A stretch of DNA of 64,000 nt from Membranipora membranacea (taxonomy: Eukaryota > Bryozoa > Gymnolaemata > Cheilostomatida > Membraniporidae): the NCBI GenBank assembly GCA_914767715.1, contig OU612067.1, positions 12,343,001 to 12,407,000 on the forward strand, given 5' to 3'. The position numbers and the translations under genes were made by a program. The notes under the pieces are model-generated. The model did not search any database. It was not told the origin of the DNA and saw only the letters and a list, made by a program, of their open reading frames with translations. This document shows positions 15,001-24,018 of this stretch, in pieces; within the stretch, counting starts at the first letter, position 1, and each line of letters begins with the position of its first letter.

Positions 15001-18000
15001 TGATGTATTAATATATATATATTCCATGTTTATTCTGGAGAAGAATAAGTCCTTAGGACTTGTACCCAGAAAACAGAAAAATTGATAAAAATATGGTGTA
15101 GAATTAAAAAGATATGTAACTAAAAATCAAAAACAATGACAGGTAAAATTACAAGGTACACGCAGGCATTAATTAGCAGTAAAACATTACACAAGTTGAT
15201 ACACAATAGCTAGGAAAAGAAAGGTTAGAACAATGTAGCAGTAGGCTAAAATGAAATGATATGATAAGAACTGACTCATTAATTGAGAAGTTTGAGGACG
15301 TGGCTCCGAGTGGCATTTTTGAATGTAGCAAGGGATTGACTCGGCTTAACATGATTGGGTAATTTGTTAAACTTCTGAGCACCGAAATTAGCTAAAGCAA
15401 ATCTAAAATTTTCCTTGGATAGTCTAAACCCAGAACTTTTAGCAAGCCGAGTTTCACTAGTTAATTTCTCGGGGAGCAGATTGGTATCAATTATTGGGAC
15501 TAAACTATTAACAATTTTATAAAACGTCAGCAGATACAAATATTTGAAACGCAAAGTTAAAACAGGGATGTTGTAGGTCTTTCGAGTATTATCTTTAGAA
15601 CTGTTATAGTCTGTAATTTTCAAATATCTATTCTCAATTTCTAAAAATTCTTTTTTGACATAGTCGTTTGTGGTAAATAAAACAGGAGAGCTGTATTCCA
15701 GATTAGAACGTATAAGTCCAATGTACCAAAGCTTAGCTAATTTAGGTGTCAGGAATTTTCTATTACGTTGAAAGTTGGTGACTATTGGATAAAGTTTTTG
15801 TTTAATTTTACTGGTATGAGATTTAAAATTTAATTTGTTATCAAGAATCACACCTAAGTACTTAAATTTGTCAGATTGTTTGAAAATGAGATTATTAAAT
15901 TTAAGTTCCGGAGATTTGATGTTACGTTTATTAGAAATGGTCATGACATCCGTTTTACCGCTGTTTAGAACAAGGCAATTTTCACTGTACCAACTGGATG
16001 CTTGATGAATGCTTTTTTCCATAAGTTTTGTGGAAATGTCTGGGTTTTCCCCACTGGTGACTAGTAGGCAGTCATCAGCATATAGATAACAATTTTTGAG
16101 CTCCATCAGATCGTTAACAAACATGATACCTCAAACATTATCTAAACCTTCTTTCAATCCATTCCTTGTATTATATCAATTTAAAAAAAGAGCATGGCAG
16201 AGAAGGCAAAGGCAGAAATTTCTGTCAGAACATTTTCAAAGTCTTGAGTTTACCCTTTGAGCATGTACGTCTGACCTAGACAACCTTTCACTTCCTTCTC
16301 CTGTTCGCCTGTAAGTCTTATAGTCAAACATCGTGTTGCATGTTACACACTACATGTTACACGTCCTACAGTTATTGCTGCTGACCTAAATGTATGTTAT
16401 GCACGTCGTCAAAATTTCTGTTTTCCACTGCTCTTATTGTGACCTTGGCATTTTGAGACCAAAAGGACACTCAAATACCTATCGTATAATTTTATTGGTG
16501 TCATTAGTAAATGTGTTTCTCATGCTAAGTTTACAAAAAGAAGAAAATGTGTCCAAATCCTCTGATTACCATTCACTTAAGCCATGTAATATTATTGTTT
16601 GGTACATGACCGAGAATCTTTGAATTGCAGGATATCGATCCAAAATGTGAAGAGGTCAAAACTGAAGGAATATCATTTGAGGTCATAGAAACAGGGATAA
16701 ATGCAGACAACACATACTCCATTACTAATCTCAATGCGGTGACGAAATATTCAGTACGTATTATGGTGAGGAATGTCCAGGGTAACCAGACTAACGCTAC
16801 TGTTGAGTATGAGACTGGAGAATTAGGTGAGTATAATGGCTGTGTCTCTTTCAATATCATAAGCAGGAGAACTTGCATTCGTTTCCACTGTATCAGATTA
16901 GCTGTTCTGATACATTTCTGAATCACCTCTGCTACATTTCCCCAACTATATGACATTCCTCTTTCTGGTCAGCTGAAGGTGCTGTTGGGGGTATTGATGA
17001 ACATAAAACTTCTATTATATCATTAAATTGTCATCATCAGTTTATATGACGTAACAAAGACACAATGACCATTGAATGACTACGAGCCAGAGAATTCACA
17101 GCTAAGTTGTCCTGACTTCATGTCTATGAATCATTTGGATATCATTAAGTTTAAAGTAGAATTTAGAAATGATTCCTCCCTACCGACCTGAGCTTGCACA
17201 GTCTAACACGGTAGATTGTTTCAGCTACCCAAAGTTCTAGGATTGCTTTTGATACAATTTTAGAAGACAGTTGTCCTTACCAATGAAATTATTATGGAAG
17301 AATAAGGTTGGAGGAAAAATTGATCAAGCGTCTGAAATTGACAAAATGTATTACTGTATTTTATCTATTTTATTGATTTCAGCTCCCTATACAGAACCAG
17401 AAATGCAACTTGAGTTCACCAGCTTCTGTGTGGTTTTGAGTTTAAAGCCACCTATCAAACAGAACGGTATTATCACATACTATGAGGTGTGTATCCGTAA
17501 TGCTTTTGGCCCATTTGATTAGGCAGCAAATTTAAACCTTGCACAACTTTGGCGATTTCGTCATTTAAACATTGATGTGTTTGCTTCCTTGCGGTTGTGG
17601 TGGTGTCGGGAAAGGAATTCGACCTCAATAGCTAATGTGCTGTGTAGACCAGCTGGAAAACACCTGATCTTGTCTTTCATAGGCTATCAAGACTTTCAAC
17701 ATGCCAAGTTTTGTAAAAAACACATAAAAGTCATATTGGTTTGAATTTTCCTTTGTTACAGTATGGTTGCTGGGATTCCGGCGAGGTGCAAAATCTGAAT
17801 CGCACAATCAATAGGTCCAGTCTTTTGGATCAGGAAAACAAAACAGAAGTTTGTGGTTTCGAATCTGCATCCCGCATCGAATGCATGGCCATAGCTGTAA
17901 ATAGTATTGGTTCGAGCCCTAAAGCAATAAAGGAGGGATACACAGTTGTGGCAGGTATATGCAGCGACAAACTTCAATTAGAAAAGCTGCGCAGATGAAG

Positions 18001-20443
18001 TTACTTTTCAAAAAACATATCGAGCAAATATTTGTGGCCTATATTGATATCACATCCAAACTTTAAAAAGATATATATCTCCAAACATTGGCTACCTCAT
18101 CTTTTGAATAATGATGGGTATGATGTAAAGAGTGGCTGCGATTAAACTTAATGAAATCAAATCACATTGCTTCACTTTTTTAGTGGATACTATCGGAGCA
18201 CCGGAAATACAATCAATGGATGACTCAACTGGTACTGTAGACATCAGAATATATCCTGTTCAGCCAGTTGATGCTGGAGTTACTATAAGGTAAGAGATCA
18301 GTTATGCTTTCTAGATTCAGTTCCAGGGCCGGTTTTGTTTTGATCAGTAAGGACAAAGGGTAAATCAGAGATAATATTCTATAGACGCAATAGAAAGTAT
18401 TGGCATAGAAGCTCTTTAAACTTTTTCTCATCCAAATAATACAGTCATCAATAATTTGTAGGCAATATTTGGTTGTGATAAGCCAAAGCAGGAATGGTGC
18501 ATCACATCGTATCAAGAAGGGAGCACTTCCTGTAGAATGCAATGTGGATACGCTATACAACTCAACTGTGGCGTCTGCAACCCACCAGACATGCTATATT
18601 ACAGCTACATTCAAGGCAGAACAGATGAACAGCAGTGGTCTGTTGTTTACAATCGGAAACAGAGAAAGCAACATGGGCTACTATAACCAGCCACTACTGA
18701 AGGATCAATCATATACTGTTCATATAGGATATCGTGGCATCATTGAGGTTAGTGGAAAGTTGAATTTTACTTTAAACCAAACAAATTACACAGCAAAGAA
18801 AATTATATGTTATACGGCTTCGAATTGAAATTCTGGGATTGTCACACTTTCATTCGTGAAGAGTTAACGGACTCTGCTCATGCCTCCACTGGTCATACTA
18901 ATTTAAAAGCTTGTAATTTAAAATGTTGTTAAGTTGTTGGTTATTTGGCTTGTAGAAAGGAAATCATTCAAAGAATACCTAATCATATTCAGTTGACCAT
19001 TTTCCGCTCATATTGCATATATACCAGAATAGCTTTCTGCATTGTCAGTCTCTTTGCAGGGTGTAAGAGAGTTCACACAATTCACAGATTTTGCATCATT
19101 CCGAGGTGAGTTAAATTTCATTGGAATTCCAGGTTTCGGGACACCTTTTCTTCCACTGTGTGACATGGTTGCCAACAACAACACAAAAATCAGTTTTCTT
19201 TATGCACATCAATAAAATCTGATTATGTGTTATGAGTAGTTGAGCGTTTTGATATTGCTCAACAATCTCAAGACATTGATAAGGTTAAAATAAAAGCTGT
19301 GTTATAAATCAACAGTTTTGGTTTTATTCTGAATTGAATGGACTGTCTGTATATTATTCTACAATGCCCCATGCTTTTACAATAAAGTTATCTCTATTAT
19401 TACTCTTTTCATTATTATTTTTGTTATTATTTGATGAAAATAACTTTGTCTGTAATGCAGTTTCAGTTCAGAGGTGTAAAGAACCACCTGTAATTAAAAA
19501 CGCTCACCGTCTCGGCTCATCAGAGGACTATATACTTGGTGCTGAGGCATTCTACCAATGTGACACCAATATTGTCTCGGGAGAAGGGCTGTCTACCTGC
19601 ACTGCTACACCCTCAGGACTGGACTGGTCTGGAAACACTCTTGTTTGCAAAGAGCAGGATCTAGGCAAGTATTTAACTATAGAGGCTTTTTTTCTCTAGC
19701 AGTTCGAATTATTGTGTGGTAGCACCATTTTGTTAGAAGAAGAGATCTCACGCATAGATACTTTTCATAACATAAATATAATTGCGATAGGATATTGAAA
19801 TCAAGTTACTTATGAAAACTAAATAAATGATTTTGTAACATATTCTGAAAGATTTGGCAATCACATAACTGGTGAGATATCATTTCAGGTACAGGTTTTC
19901 GAAACAAAGTTGCAAATATTGAGCACAAACATATTGAATCATAAGCGTAAGTAATTTAAATAAAACTGTTCTTTTTCTAAAATATCTCACTGCGGTAGAG
20001 TCACTCATGATTATGGTGCATTTGATTGATTTATGATTCTTCTCTCCACAGTTCCAATCCTGGTCGGAGTTATCGTCCCAGTATTGCTTATCTTTGGGAT
20101 ACTAGTGCTTGTGATGTATCTCAGGAAAAGAACAGTACTACAACAGTCCGTTCCTGGGACAACCAACGGGCAGCTACGTAATGGACCGGAAATGAGAGGT
20201 CATGATGAGATAACTTATCCGCCGACTTATGAGGATATAGAATTAAGATTCAGCACTGTCTCCAACACAGAGTATGCGGAAGTCGCGGACATCAAAGAGG
20301 AACAAAGGAATAAAAAGATGTATGAAAACTTTCAACCAACCAGTCAAAAGAAACAGAATCAGTATGAGGCGCTCCAACTCCCAACCGGTCTAGATGCGTC
20401 TGATGATGATCACCTTTATGCAGAGGCCCAACCTAAGTATTAA
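1..20443 (+). CDS. Gene 1 (5' partial): F5/8C-FN3(x14)-sushi-TM receptor with tyrosine-rich tail, no phosphatase domain
   Basis: Type I membrane receptor, 32 exons visible: 1-96, 929-1035, 1577-1736, 2634-2731, 3274-3484, 4304-4422, 5098-5260, 5616-5710, 5913-6123, 6461-6576, 6995-7148, 7242-7333, 7806-8004, 8556-8665, 8841-9009, 9660-9751, 9988-10195, 10623-10732, 10984-11158, 11988-12079, 12520-12730, 13039-13148, 13557-13722, 14685-14785, 16631-16826, 17383-17486, 17762-17954, 18184-18289, 18462-18747, 19060-19105, 19461-19664, 20052-20443. Joined from base 3 they give 1630 codons including TAA, with no internal stop. Nearly every FN3 unit is two exons (phase 1 at unit borders, phase 0 inside). 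The exon order matches gene 2 from the F5/8C end to the juxtamembrane exon; gene 1 then has a sushi exon and a 110-residue tail where gene 2 has phosphatase domains. Two donors (10733, 19665) are GC. The ligand is unknown; adhesion or recognition is inferred from the domains. Confidence 0.88.
173..495. mobile_element. MITE-like element with about 40-bp inverted ends in a gene 1 intron
   Basis: The left end AATACCTCACTTATAAGG is matched in reverse complement at the right end (AATACCTCACCTATAAGG). Similarity continues for about 40 bp. The interior repeats CTTATAAGGCAC-like words in both orientations. There is no coding capacity. The edges are approximate and a target site duplication was not established. 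Confidence 0.6.
929..3484 (+). other. Gene 1 FN3 dimer 1 (FN3-1 type A, FN3-2 type B)
   Basis: FN3-1 uses 929-1035 and 1577-1736 (Trp core LRWRRPLLSSGY, then YNCGGSSW). FN3-2 uses 2634-2731 and 3274-3484 (WRYNITWR, then YREECLHRTSPYRLNVDG). This most distal dimer has fewer cysteines (3+1) than the later ones, as does its counterpart in gene 2. Confidence 0.8.
4304..6123 (+). other. Gene 1 FN3 dimer 2 (FN3-3 A, FN3-4 B)
   Basis: FN3-3 exons 4304-4422 and 5098-5260 read PPQLAPRNVAL...YDCVEMSY then YECTGMGSWLTVPQN, with five Cys. FN3-4 exons 5616-5710 and 5913-6123 read RLRWKYTLTWQ then DPSNSKCESIRQNDPYKI and EFYADGD, with one Cys. It is similar to dimers 2 and 3 of gene 2. Confidence 0.85.
4496..4680 (+). 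pseudogene. Relic of a non-LTR reverse transcriptase in a gene 1 intron
   Basis: One frame reads MYADDLTCSTHG and continues to MVDWGSLWS. After a one-base frame change it reads MLNLDKTKSMMP. The YADD catalytic box followed at this distance by LN-DKTK-M is typical of CR1/L2/Jockey-type LINE reverse transcriptases. The copy is short and frameshifted. Confidence 0.6.
6461..8004 (+). other. Gene 1 FN3 dimer 3 (FN3-5 A, FN3-6 B)
   Basis: FN3-5 exons 6461-6576 and 6995-7148 read SPQTAPKNVTL...CVILSWSPPDHLNSP then YNCNSGGWIVVPGNKHVCGF. FN3-6 exons 7242-7333 and 7806-8004 read RRKYQVTWL then NCDSVSSYSFKDQQGTW. FN3-5 resembles FN3-7 of gene 2 (AHLNSP). FN3-6 has no obvious one-to-one partner there. 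Confidence 0.85.
8556..10195 (+). other. Gene 1 FN3 dimer 4 (FN3-7 A, FN3-8 B)
   Basis: FN3-7 exons 8556-8665 and 8841-9009 read CVLLSWIPPQYSNGVIKGYK then YNCSGGSTSWSTV, with five Cys. FN3-8 exons 9660-9751 and 9988-10195 read RNIVFTDQGTG...RRKHRVSWT then NCRSLRSSNKYSFKNPDG, with one Cys. FN3-8 is the counterpart of gene 2 FN3-8 (ITFTDQGTA, NCRSLRPTNKYAFKDPSG). Confidence 0.85.
10623..12730 (+). other. Gene 1 FN3 dimer 5 (FN3-9 A, FN3-10 B)
   Basis: FN3-9 exons 10623-10732 and 10984-11158 read CVTMTWDHPQYPNGPLQYYQ then YKCTDDGDWVMFPGDG. The first exon must end at a GC donor (AG|GCATGC). FN3-10 exons 11988-12079 and 12520-12730 read PTKPQDIQITF...RRLRYRISWQ then DHNCIRLRNTNPFRV. Both units have direct counterparts in gene 2 (44632-46018). 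Confidence 0.88.
11655..11740 (-). repeat. Truncated copy of the tail of the SINE at 25.9-26.2 kb
   Basis: The segment TTTGAATGCTGCTAACCC through GGGTGATCACTTTACGTTGA is closely repeated at 25871-25940, where it forms the tail of a tRNA-headed element. No tRNA head is seen here, so this looks like a 5'-truncated copy in a gene 1 intron. Confidence 0.5.
15003..16135 (-). mobile_element. 5'-truncated CR1/L2-like LINE in the FN3-12 intron of gene 1
   Basis: The minus strand carries an open frame of 281 codons (16124-15279) that starts inside the reverse transcriptase and runs to its own stop, followed by a 3' region ending in an (AT)n run near 15010-15020. The matching intron of gene 2 is only 178 bp and lacks the element, so the insertion post-dates the duplication of the two genes. 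Confidence 0.8.
15279..16124 (-). CDS. LINE reverse transcriptase, C-terminal part (5'-truncated copy)
   Basis: This is the C-terminal part of a non-LTR retrotransposon polymerase. It begins at FVNDL, just before the catalytic YADD box (CYLYADDCLLVTSG), and continues with the thumb signature NSGKTDVMTISNK and KYLGVILDNKLNFKSH and the usual C-terminal region of CR1/L2/Jockey-like elements. The N-terminal fingers and any endonuclease are missing. A stop codon lies just before the first Met, so the start is the truncation point and not a real start. The long open frame suggests a fairly recent insertion. Confidence 0.8.
   Translation of the reverse strand: MFVNDLMELKNCYLYADDCLLVTSGENPDISTKLMEKSIHQASSWYSENCLVLNSGKTDVMTISNKRNIKSPELKFNNLIFKQSDKFKYLGVILDNKLNFKSHTSKIKQKLYPIVTNFQRNRKFLTPKLAKLWYIGLIRSNLEYSSPVLFTTNDYVKKEFLEIENRYLKITDYNSSKDNTRKTYNIPVLTLRFKYLYLLTFYKIVNSLVPIIDTNLLPEKLTSETRLAKSSGFRLSKENFRFALANFGAQKFNKLPNHVKPSQSLATFKNATRSHVLKLLN
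17383..19105 (+). other. Gene 1 FN3-13 and RPTP-type juxtamembrane FN3-14
   Basis: FN3-13 exons are 17383-17486 and 17762-17954 (QNGIITYYE, then YGCWDSGEVQNLNRTI). FN3-14 uses 18184-18289, 18462-18747 and 19060-19105, including LYNSTVASATHQTCYITA and YYNQPLLKDQSYTVHIGYRG, the layout of the membrane-proximal segment of receptor tyrosine phosphatases. Its presence in a protein without phosphatase domains points to descent from an RPTP. The basic stretch at 18508-18519 reads RIKK followed by Gly and does not meet the furin consensus met by gene 2. Confidence 0.88.
19461..19664 (+). other. Gene 1 sushi (CCP) domain exon, absent from gene 2
   Basis: A single exon encodes one complement control protein module. 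It has four Cys in sushi spacing (QRCKEPP, FYQCDT, LSTCTA, LVCKE) and the Trp of GLDWSGN before the last Cys. Both ends are phase 1, so the module can be inserted without a frame change. The exon must end at a GC donor (CTAG|GCAAGT): the nearby GT would shift the next exon out of the frame that encodes the transmembrane helix. Confidence 0.82.
20052..20443 (+). other. Gene 1 transmembrane helix and tyrosine-motif cytoplasmic tail
   Basis: The last coding exon encodes a hydrophobic helix (VPILVGVIVPVLLIFGIL...) stopped by YLRKR, then a tail of about 105 residues ending HLYAEAQPKY before TAA at 20441-20443. Tyrosine motifs in order are PPTYEDI (a PPxY WW-ligand and YxxI), TEYAEV (TxYxxV, an ITSM match, 20267-20284), MYENF (YxN, Grb2-type SH2 ligand), QYEAL (YxxL) and LYAEA. 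No catalytic domain is present. SH2 and WW docking roles are inferred from the motifs. Confidence 0.85.
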
Positions 20444-21302
20444 TCAAGTTTCTTAACTTTAGACAATTTAACCGCTTGCTATCATGAGCTATGAAAGTGT
20501 TTAAGGTTTAAAGTAGGTCAAAGTTTTGGGAGGCAGGTCTGAAAAGTTATGATCAAGGGTTATCTGCACTTAATGCTTCCTGTCACATATAACAAGCATG
20601 CTTATATACAATCTCTAATACATTGAGCCATTTATCCGTTTACATTAAGTAAAAGCTAGCTGTCATATCAACAATCATTTGACTGTGGGTATGACAACAT
20701 AAACATTCAACTCAAACGATTTTGGTATAGAATATGATTAATAAGGTATAAAAGCACTATGATTCCTCTAACCCTTCACAATTGTTTACTATTTCATATC
20801 TTTTTGTCAATTTTCATAAGTATTTAACATACCCATTTTTCTGCAATACTAACCAACTTGTCAAAGGCTAATAATAATATAATTCTCTATGACACTATTA
20901 TATTGTCAGACTAGTTTGTCTATTTTACTTTTTGATATATGGCCTCCATTTCATTTTTACATAATTGGAAACTAAAAAATCGATTGAGCGACCTGCCATT
21001 ATAATTATCTATCATCATAAAAGACATGAGTTATCACGTTGTTGCTAACAATTTCAAAGGGAAACCTTCCTTCAATGGTATGGCTGGTTAGTTGATGGAA
21101 CACTGAGAGAATATTGGCACTGAAAAGGTGGGAAAGGGGGTGTTGGGTGTGGTGAATTGTCTTTTATGAACTAGGGTAACCTAATCATAATATTGGGCCA
21201 AAGAAGATGGGGTGTTAAAAAAGAGTGACGGATGAGTTGAGCAGAATGTGGTCTCATTATATGCTAACTGTTGACCCCAGAACACAATTTTTGACCCAAG
21301 TA

Positions 21303-21575
21303 CCATAAAGTGTAGGCTACGAACAACAAACCCAAAACTTGAAGCTGCACACCCAAAACTTCAAGCTGCAAACCCAAAACTTCAAGCTGCAAATTTTGAC
21401 CCCCAAACCCAAAAAACTTGACCCCTAAACTCCAAAAAATGACCCCAAAGCAAATATTTTGATCCCCGAACCCTTACCGGGGTGAACCACAAATTATGGG
21501 CTGCAAACAAACCCCAAACTGTGGGCTGTAAGCCCAAAATCTCCTGACCCCAAAAGTTGTTTCCCAAATCCCAGG
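21303..21575. repeat. Degenerate CCCAAA-rich tandem repeat
   Basis: Units of the form AACCCAAAACTTCAAGCTGC recur three to four times and grade into GACCCCAAA / GGGCTGCAAAC variants. There is strong strand asymmetry (C and A rich on +). Confidence 0.65.
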
Positions 21576-22189
21576 CTGCCAAACCTCAATATTCACACCT
21601 CCAACCCCAATTGATATGACGATCCTACCCCTTAACCTCTCAAAACACCTTGTCTGGTGCTCACTAAACATGCAATTGTACATGTTGGGCAAGTTCAGAC
21701 TTTTGCTCTCTTCTTCATTAAAATACTTCTACTAGGTTTAAGCGCGATGAATTATTGAGTGTCTCCTTTGATGTTATTATATAGGTCGGCAACCCACCCC
21801 ATCACCCAATGAACACCTAAACTTTCAGTCAACGGATCATTATTTGGAGCTATGTCCCTACTTGACAAGGTAAAGTTACTTTCAAATGGCATGTATACAA
21901 CACACTTTAGCTCAAAAACTCTCTTGTCTTATGTTTTTGGTCAACTGGTCGCAGTCGCTCCAGACCTTGCCAATGATGGTCATGAATACTGTATACCTGT
22001 CAACCGCAGTATTAGTGAGATACTATTTTAGAGAAAAATGCGTGTTCAAAGCCTCACAGGGTGAGTTTTGATGGCAAGACGTCTGATGGTCAAATGGCAG
22101 TGGCCGGTTGAGTTATGGATGGGGCTCCAAACTTTGCGCAATGCTAGCGTACCCACAGTCAGGTCACTACTGGGTAATACACCTGTTTC

Positions 22190-22345
22190 CATTACGAATA
22201 CACATGACAATATTTACAGTGTTCAATATCACGCACAGCAGTGCTTTTTTATTGGCTACCGCCTAATCTGTGATCAGTCATACTAATCCATTTGTTCAGA
22301 GGAAGGGTCAACAAGTTGTCCTAATTTAATAACAGGTGTATTACC
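22190..22345. repeat. Dispersed repeat, copy 1
   Basis: It shares blocks such as AGCAGTGCTT, TTGGCTAC, TCAGTCATACTAATC and ACAGGTGTATTACC in the same order and spacing with 36092-36250 in an intron of gene 2. No coding signature was seen. Confidence 0.55.
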
Positions 22346-23957
22346 ACAGTCGACCTCCGGTATTTTCAGTCCTGTTCCGCAGCGACCTGGCTAGGATGAC
22401 TGTGGTACTGTGCAGTCAGTGGCAATGTGCCCACAGTTTTCTCCTCTCAAGGTCACAGGTTATGCATTGATACTGATTGAATTGACAGTGCCCTGTAAAG
22501 AAAGTGTCTCATATTCGTATAAAAGACTACTTGAGGACATAGGGACACAATGCCAAGACATAGGTTGAAATTTTGAATTATCTGCAGTGAATGGGTGCTG
22601 TAGTAGGTTTTCGGCTACTCATTTTCTGATAAGAGTTGTAAAGATGTCAGGCAGAGAACTCAAAAGGTTCATAAGTACATATTAAATGAGGAGAGTACGC
22701 AGTTCAACACATTTACGAACTCCATTGATGTGGAAAGCAACGCTGAACTATGACAGTACATCCTGAGCACCACAGCACATTCGCCAGATCATCAACCTCA
22801 ACCTCATCAACAATCCTCAAGGTAGAAATAACTGGCATATCATTTTCAGGAAATCATCCCAATCAGTGTGGTTTAGCATGGTATGATTATATTAACCTTG
22901 GCCATGTTCTTATGTGTATACAAGGTAAGGGCTATTTGCACCTTGTTTTGACAACCATTATTTCAAGCTGTTCAGGGTATATTGGCATTTATCCAGCAGT
23001 CATAAAGACTATAAGCTGAAGCTGGCTATAATCACGGATTTAGTGGAGTTCAGGTTGTCACTACATGTGTGAACAATTCGAAGTTATGTCCACATTTTAA
23101 GAAAGGAGACAACTCTGCCCTGACTAAAAATTGACTTGATAAGAATGTTGTCTACAGTTTCCTTAGCTATACAAACATCAGACCATAGATTTAAAAACTG
23201 TTTTTTTAAATCTATGCATCAGAGACATTTGGATTGCAAACATTTGCTGATATCAAAAGAATACAGAAGTGGTGAAGGGCAGAAAAATTTGACTTTGATA
23301 TCCATTAAATTCTATTATTAGCAACAATCTGCGCCTTCAAGTAAGCATTAAACCACATATAATGAAAATCTAACAGAGAAGCTACGATCAGATCCATTTC
23401 GTTATGCAAATTCACACTTTTCCATTGAGTCTATAACACTGAGTTGTTTTTCTTCTGGATTGCATTTCACTATTATAAAAAATCGATAAATCAAACTTTA
23501 GATCCTTGTTGTGTAATGCCCACTGAATATTAGGCTAGCCTTAGTCTCAACTGACAGGTGCACTTGAAAGTTAGGCTAACTATTTTTGCTAAGCATGAAT
23601 AGAAATGACAACAAAAATGAACAATAGAATAGAGTGTAATATTCGCCCTATTATTAGCACAGTATGTTCAGTTGTGTGTTAATCACGAGCAAGGAGGAAG
23701 TTCACGGTATCGATATCGCAAAAACACAGTAAGGCCTGAACAAAACTCATGGCGATAACATTAATCCGTCTAAGCAATCGACTTAGAAAGGGCATACTCT
23801 TCAGTGATAACACCATTGAATTGAACTCACCTCACAGTGATACAACTGTTCCATCCAAGCTGTTGGAGTTGAAAAGACACTGCAACTAGTATCATATCTT
23901 AAACATACTGTCAAAGTTGCCGGAGATGAAACAATAATCTAGTGAGACAGAAAAAAC

Positions 23958-24018
23958 ATGGGGCGGATAACAAGTCTATGGATACTGATAGCAGTGTTTC
24001 ACTCCCTTCACACACCAG
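23958..24018 (+). other. Gene 2 signal peptide exon
   Basis: ATG at 23958 encodes MGRITSLWILIAVFHSLHTP, a short hydrophobic leader, and ends in phase 1 at CCAG|GTAGGT. An in-frame stop lies 15 bases upstream and the Kozak context is good, which settles the start. Confidence 0.85.

Larger units (their letters stand above)
13039..16826 (+). other. Gene 1 FN3 dimer 6 (FN3-11 A, FN3-12 B), split by a LINE-bearing intron
   Basis: FN3-11 exons 13039-13148 and 13557-13722 read CVTLTWEAPQYPNGNISHYQ then FKCTGNETWTNI. FN3-12 exons 14685-14785 and 16631-16826 read RRRISLSLPVE then DIDPKCEEVKTEGISFEVIE. Exon lengths equal those of gene 2 dimer 6 exactly (110, 166, 101, 196). The intron inside FN3-12 is 1845 bp here against 178 bp in gene 2 and contains the LINE fragment. 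Confidence 0.88.
20444..23957. other. Intergenic region between the two receptor genes
   Basis: It holds the 3' UTR of gene 1 (no classical AATAAA was found close to the stop), a degenerate CCCAAA-rich repeat at 21303-21575, one copy of a dispersed repeat at 22190-22345 and presumably the promoter and 5' UTR of gene 2. Open frames here are short and show no recognisable domain. No TATA box could be supported. Confidence 0.6.

Noticed and set aside
19888-19946. A possible extra exon between the sushi and membrane exons of gene 1 (TTTCAG acceptor, GTAAGT donor)
   Set aside because: Joined in phase it reads GTGFRNKVANIEHKHIES and then a stop, so it would remove the membrane helix. It could in principle make a secreted isoform, but there is no counterpart in gene 2 and nothing else supports it.
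21950-22160. A possible decayed sushi-like exon in the intergenic region (VAPDLANDGHEYC, later a Trp-containing stretch)
   Set aside because: The frame breaks several times, the four-cysteine pattern cannot be laid out, and splice sites do not fit a module. It was judged a chance resemblance.
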